From the NCBI GenBank assembly GCA_031178005.1, contig JAPSJV010000029.1, positions 1-33,273 on the forward strand: 33,273 nucleotides of DNA, in the 5' to 3' direction. Every line of letters starts with the position of its first letter. Position 1 is the stretch's first letter. Source of the DNA: Pseudarthrobacter sp. (GTDB lineage: Bacteria; Actinomycetota; Actinomycetes; Actinomycetales; Micrococcaceae). A program made the translations under genes and the position numbers. Shown piece by piece: positions 32,975 to 33,273 of this stretch. The notes below the pieces were generated by a model. That model had not been told where the DNA came from and searched no databases. It saw only the letters and a program-made list of their open reading frames with translations.

Positions 32975-33273
32975 CTAGGCCGCGGCCAGTTCCTCTGCCG
33001 TGGCCTTTTCCCGGGCCTCGGTGAGGTAGCGGGCGTAGGCGGGGAGGGTCAGGAAGGACGGGAATTCGGGGCTCATGGTGACTTCCTCGAAGATGTCCCG
33101 GGCGTCCTCGAACCGGTCTCCGTCGAAGCGTTCCAGGCGGGAGAATTCTTCGTCGAGGAGCTCGCTGACCCATTCGTGGGTGACGATCTCGCCGTCGTCG
33201 GTGATGGCCCGGGCGAACATCCACTGCCACAGCTGCGAGCGTGAGATTTCCGCCGTGGCGGCGTCCTCCATCA
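32975..33273 (-). CDS. aceB: Malate synthase A, 3' end
   Basis: The last 99 or so codons of the gene; the frame continues past the right edge. MEDAATAEISRSQLWQWMF is the C-terminal malate synthase signature, which holds the catalytic Asp of the family. It is followed by the helical plug (VTHEWVSELLDEEFSRLERF...FEDARDIFEEV) and a normal end, AYARYLTEAREKATAEEL. The enzyme condenses glyoxylate and acetyl-CoA to malate in the glyoxylate shunt. aceA is usually nearby in Arthrobacter but would lie outside the window. Confidence 0.95.
   Translation of the reverse strand, partial: MEDAATAEISRSQLWQWMFARAITDDGEIVTHEWVSELLDEEFSRLERFDGDRFEDARDIFEEVTMSPEFPSFLTLPAYARYLTEAREKATAEELAAA

Overview
The window is chromosomal DNA from a high-GC actinobacterium, most likely a member of the Micrococcaceae close to Arthrobacter/Pseudarthrobacter. 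The reasons are strongly GC-biased third codon positions, many GTG/TTG starts, likely leaderless starts, the ffs - dnaX - recR order, an Ala/Pro-rich extended DnaX, and actinobacterial families (LytR_C, Stealth, an SSI-like lipoprotein). No prophage, IS, CRISPR array or integration site is visible. Genes are dense and no stretch above 300 bases lacks a gene. The longest gaps are about 5521-5799 (divergent lysC/ABC promoter region, no convincing promoter pair seen) and 32707-32974 (a palindromic repeat).

Layout. 1-3749: 3' end of a subtilase, then on the minus strand an OhrR/MarR-type regulator, a subtilisin-inhibitor-like lipoprotein and a conserved protein of uncertain function. 3750-4152: a 26-bp perfect palindrome, a short gene and a bidirectional terminator. 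4162-7898: aspartate kinase, and divergently a two-gene ABC exporter. 7906-7971: a 66-bp palindrome in the 3' end of a GNAT gene. 7959-12694 (minus): SRP RNA, dnaX, recR, GNAT acetyltransferase. 12750-15607: a YqfO/Nif3-insert-like protein, a 45-codon candidate small gene, tRNA-Ser(GGA) with promoter and terminator, a secreted M23 peptidase and a glutathione peroxidase. 15752-20918: Stealth sugar-phosphotransferase behind a HAD phosphatase, a probably leaderless gene coupled to a LytR_C membrane protein, a TetR regulator with an elaborate upstream dyad, and a FrnE-type DsbA protein. 21082-24907: a GT4 glycosyltransferase translationally coupled to a glycogen-debranching-like enzyme, and a GNAT protein.

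24984-30419 is the most interesting unit. It is a tight four-gene minus-strand operon holding two TIM-barrel sugar isomerase/epimerase-like proteins and two Gfo/Idh/MocA dehydrogenases, with a divergent ROK repressor. A good sigma-70-type promoter (TTGACT-17-TAGTTT) overlaps an inverted repeat in the intergenic region. This enzyme set (two oxidoreductases plus two metal-dependent isomerase-fold enzymes) is what the oxidation - elimination - hydration - reduction route for levoglucosan and other 3-keto-sugars needs. I propose a pathway of that kind; the substrate is not proven. A D-2-hydroxyacid dehydrogenase and a divergent CynX/NimT-type MFS transporter follow.

The right edge carries a 103-bp nested palindrome built from four copies of GACGCTCTCTCACTT, then the 3' end of malate synthase A. 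The two long palindromes (7906-7971 and 32746-32848) are candidates for REP-like intergenic elements that also serve as terminators.
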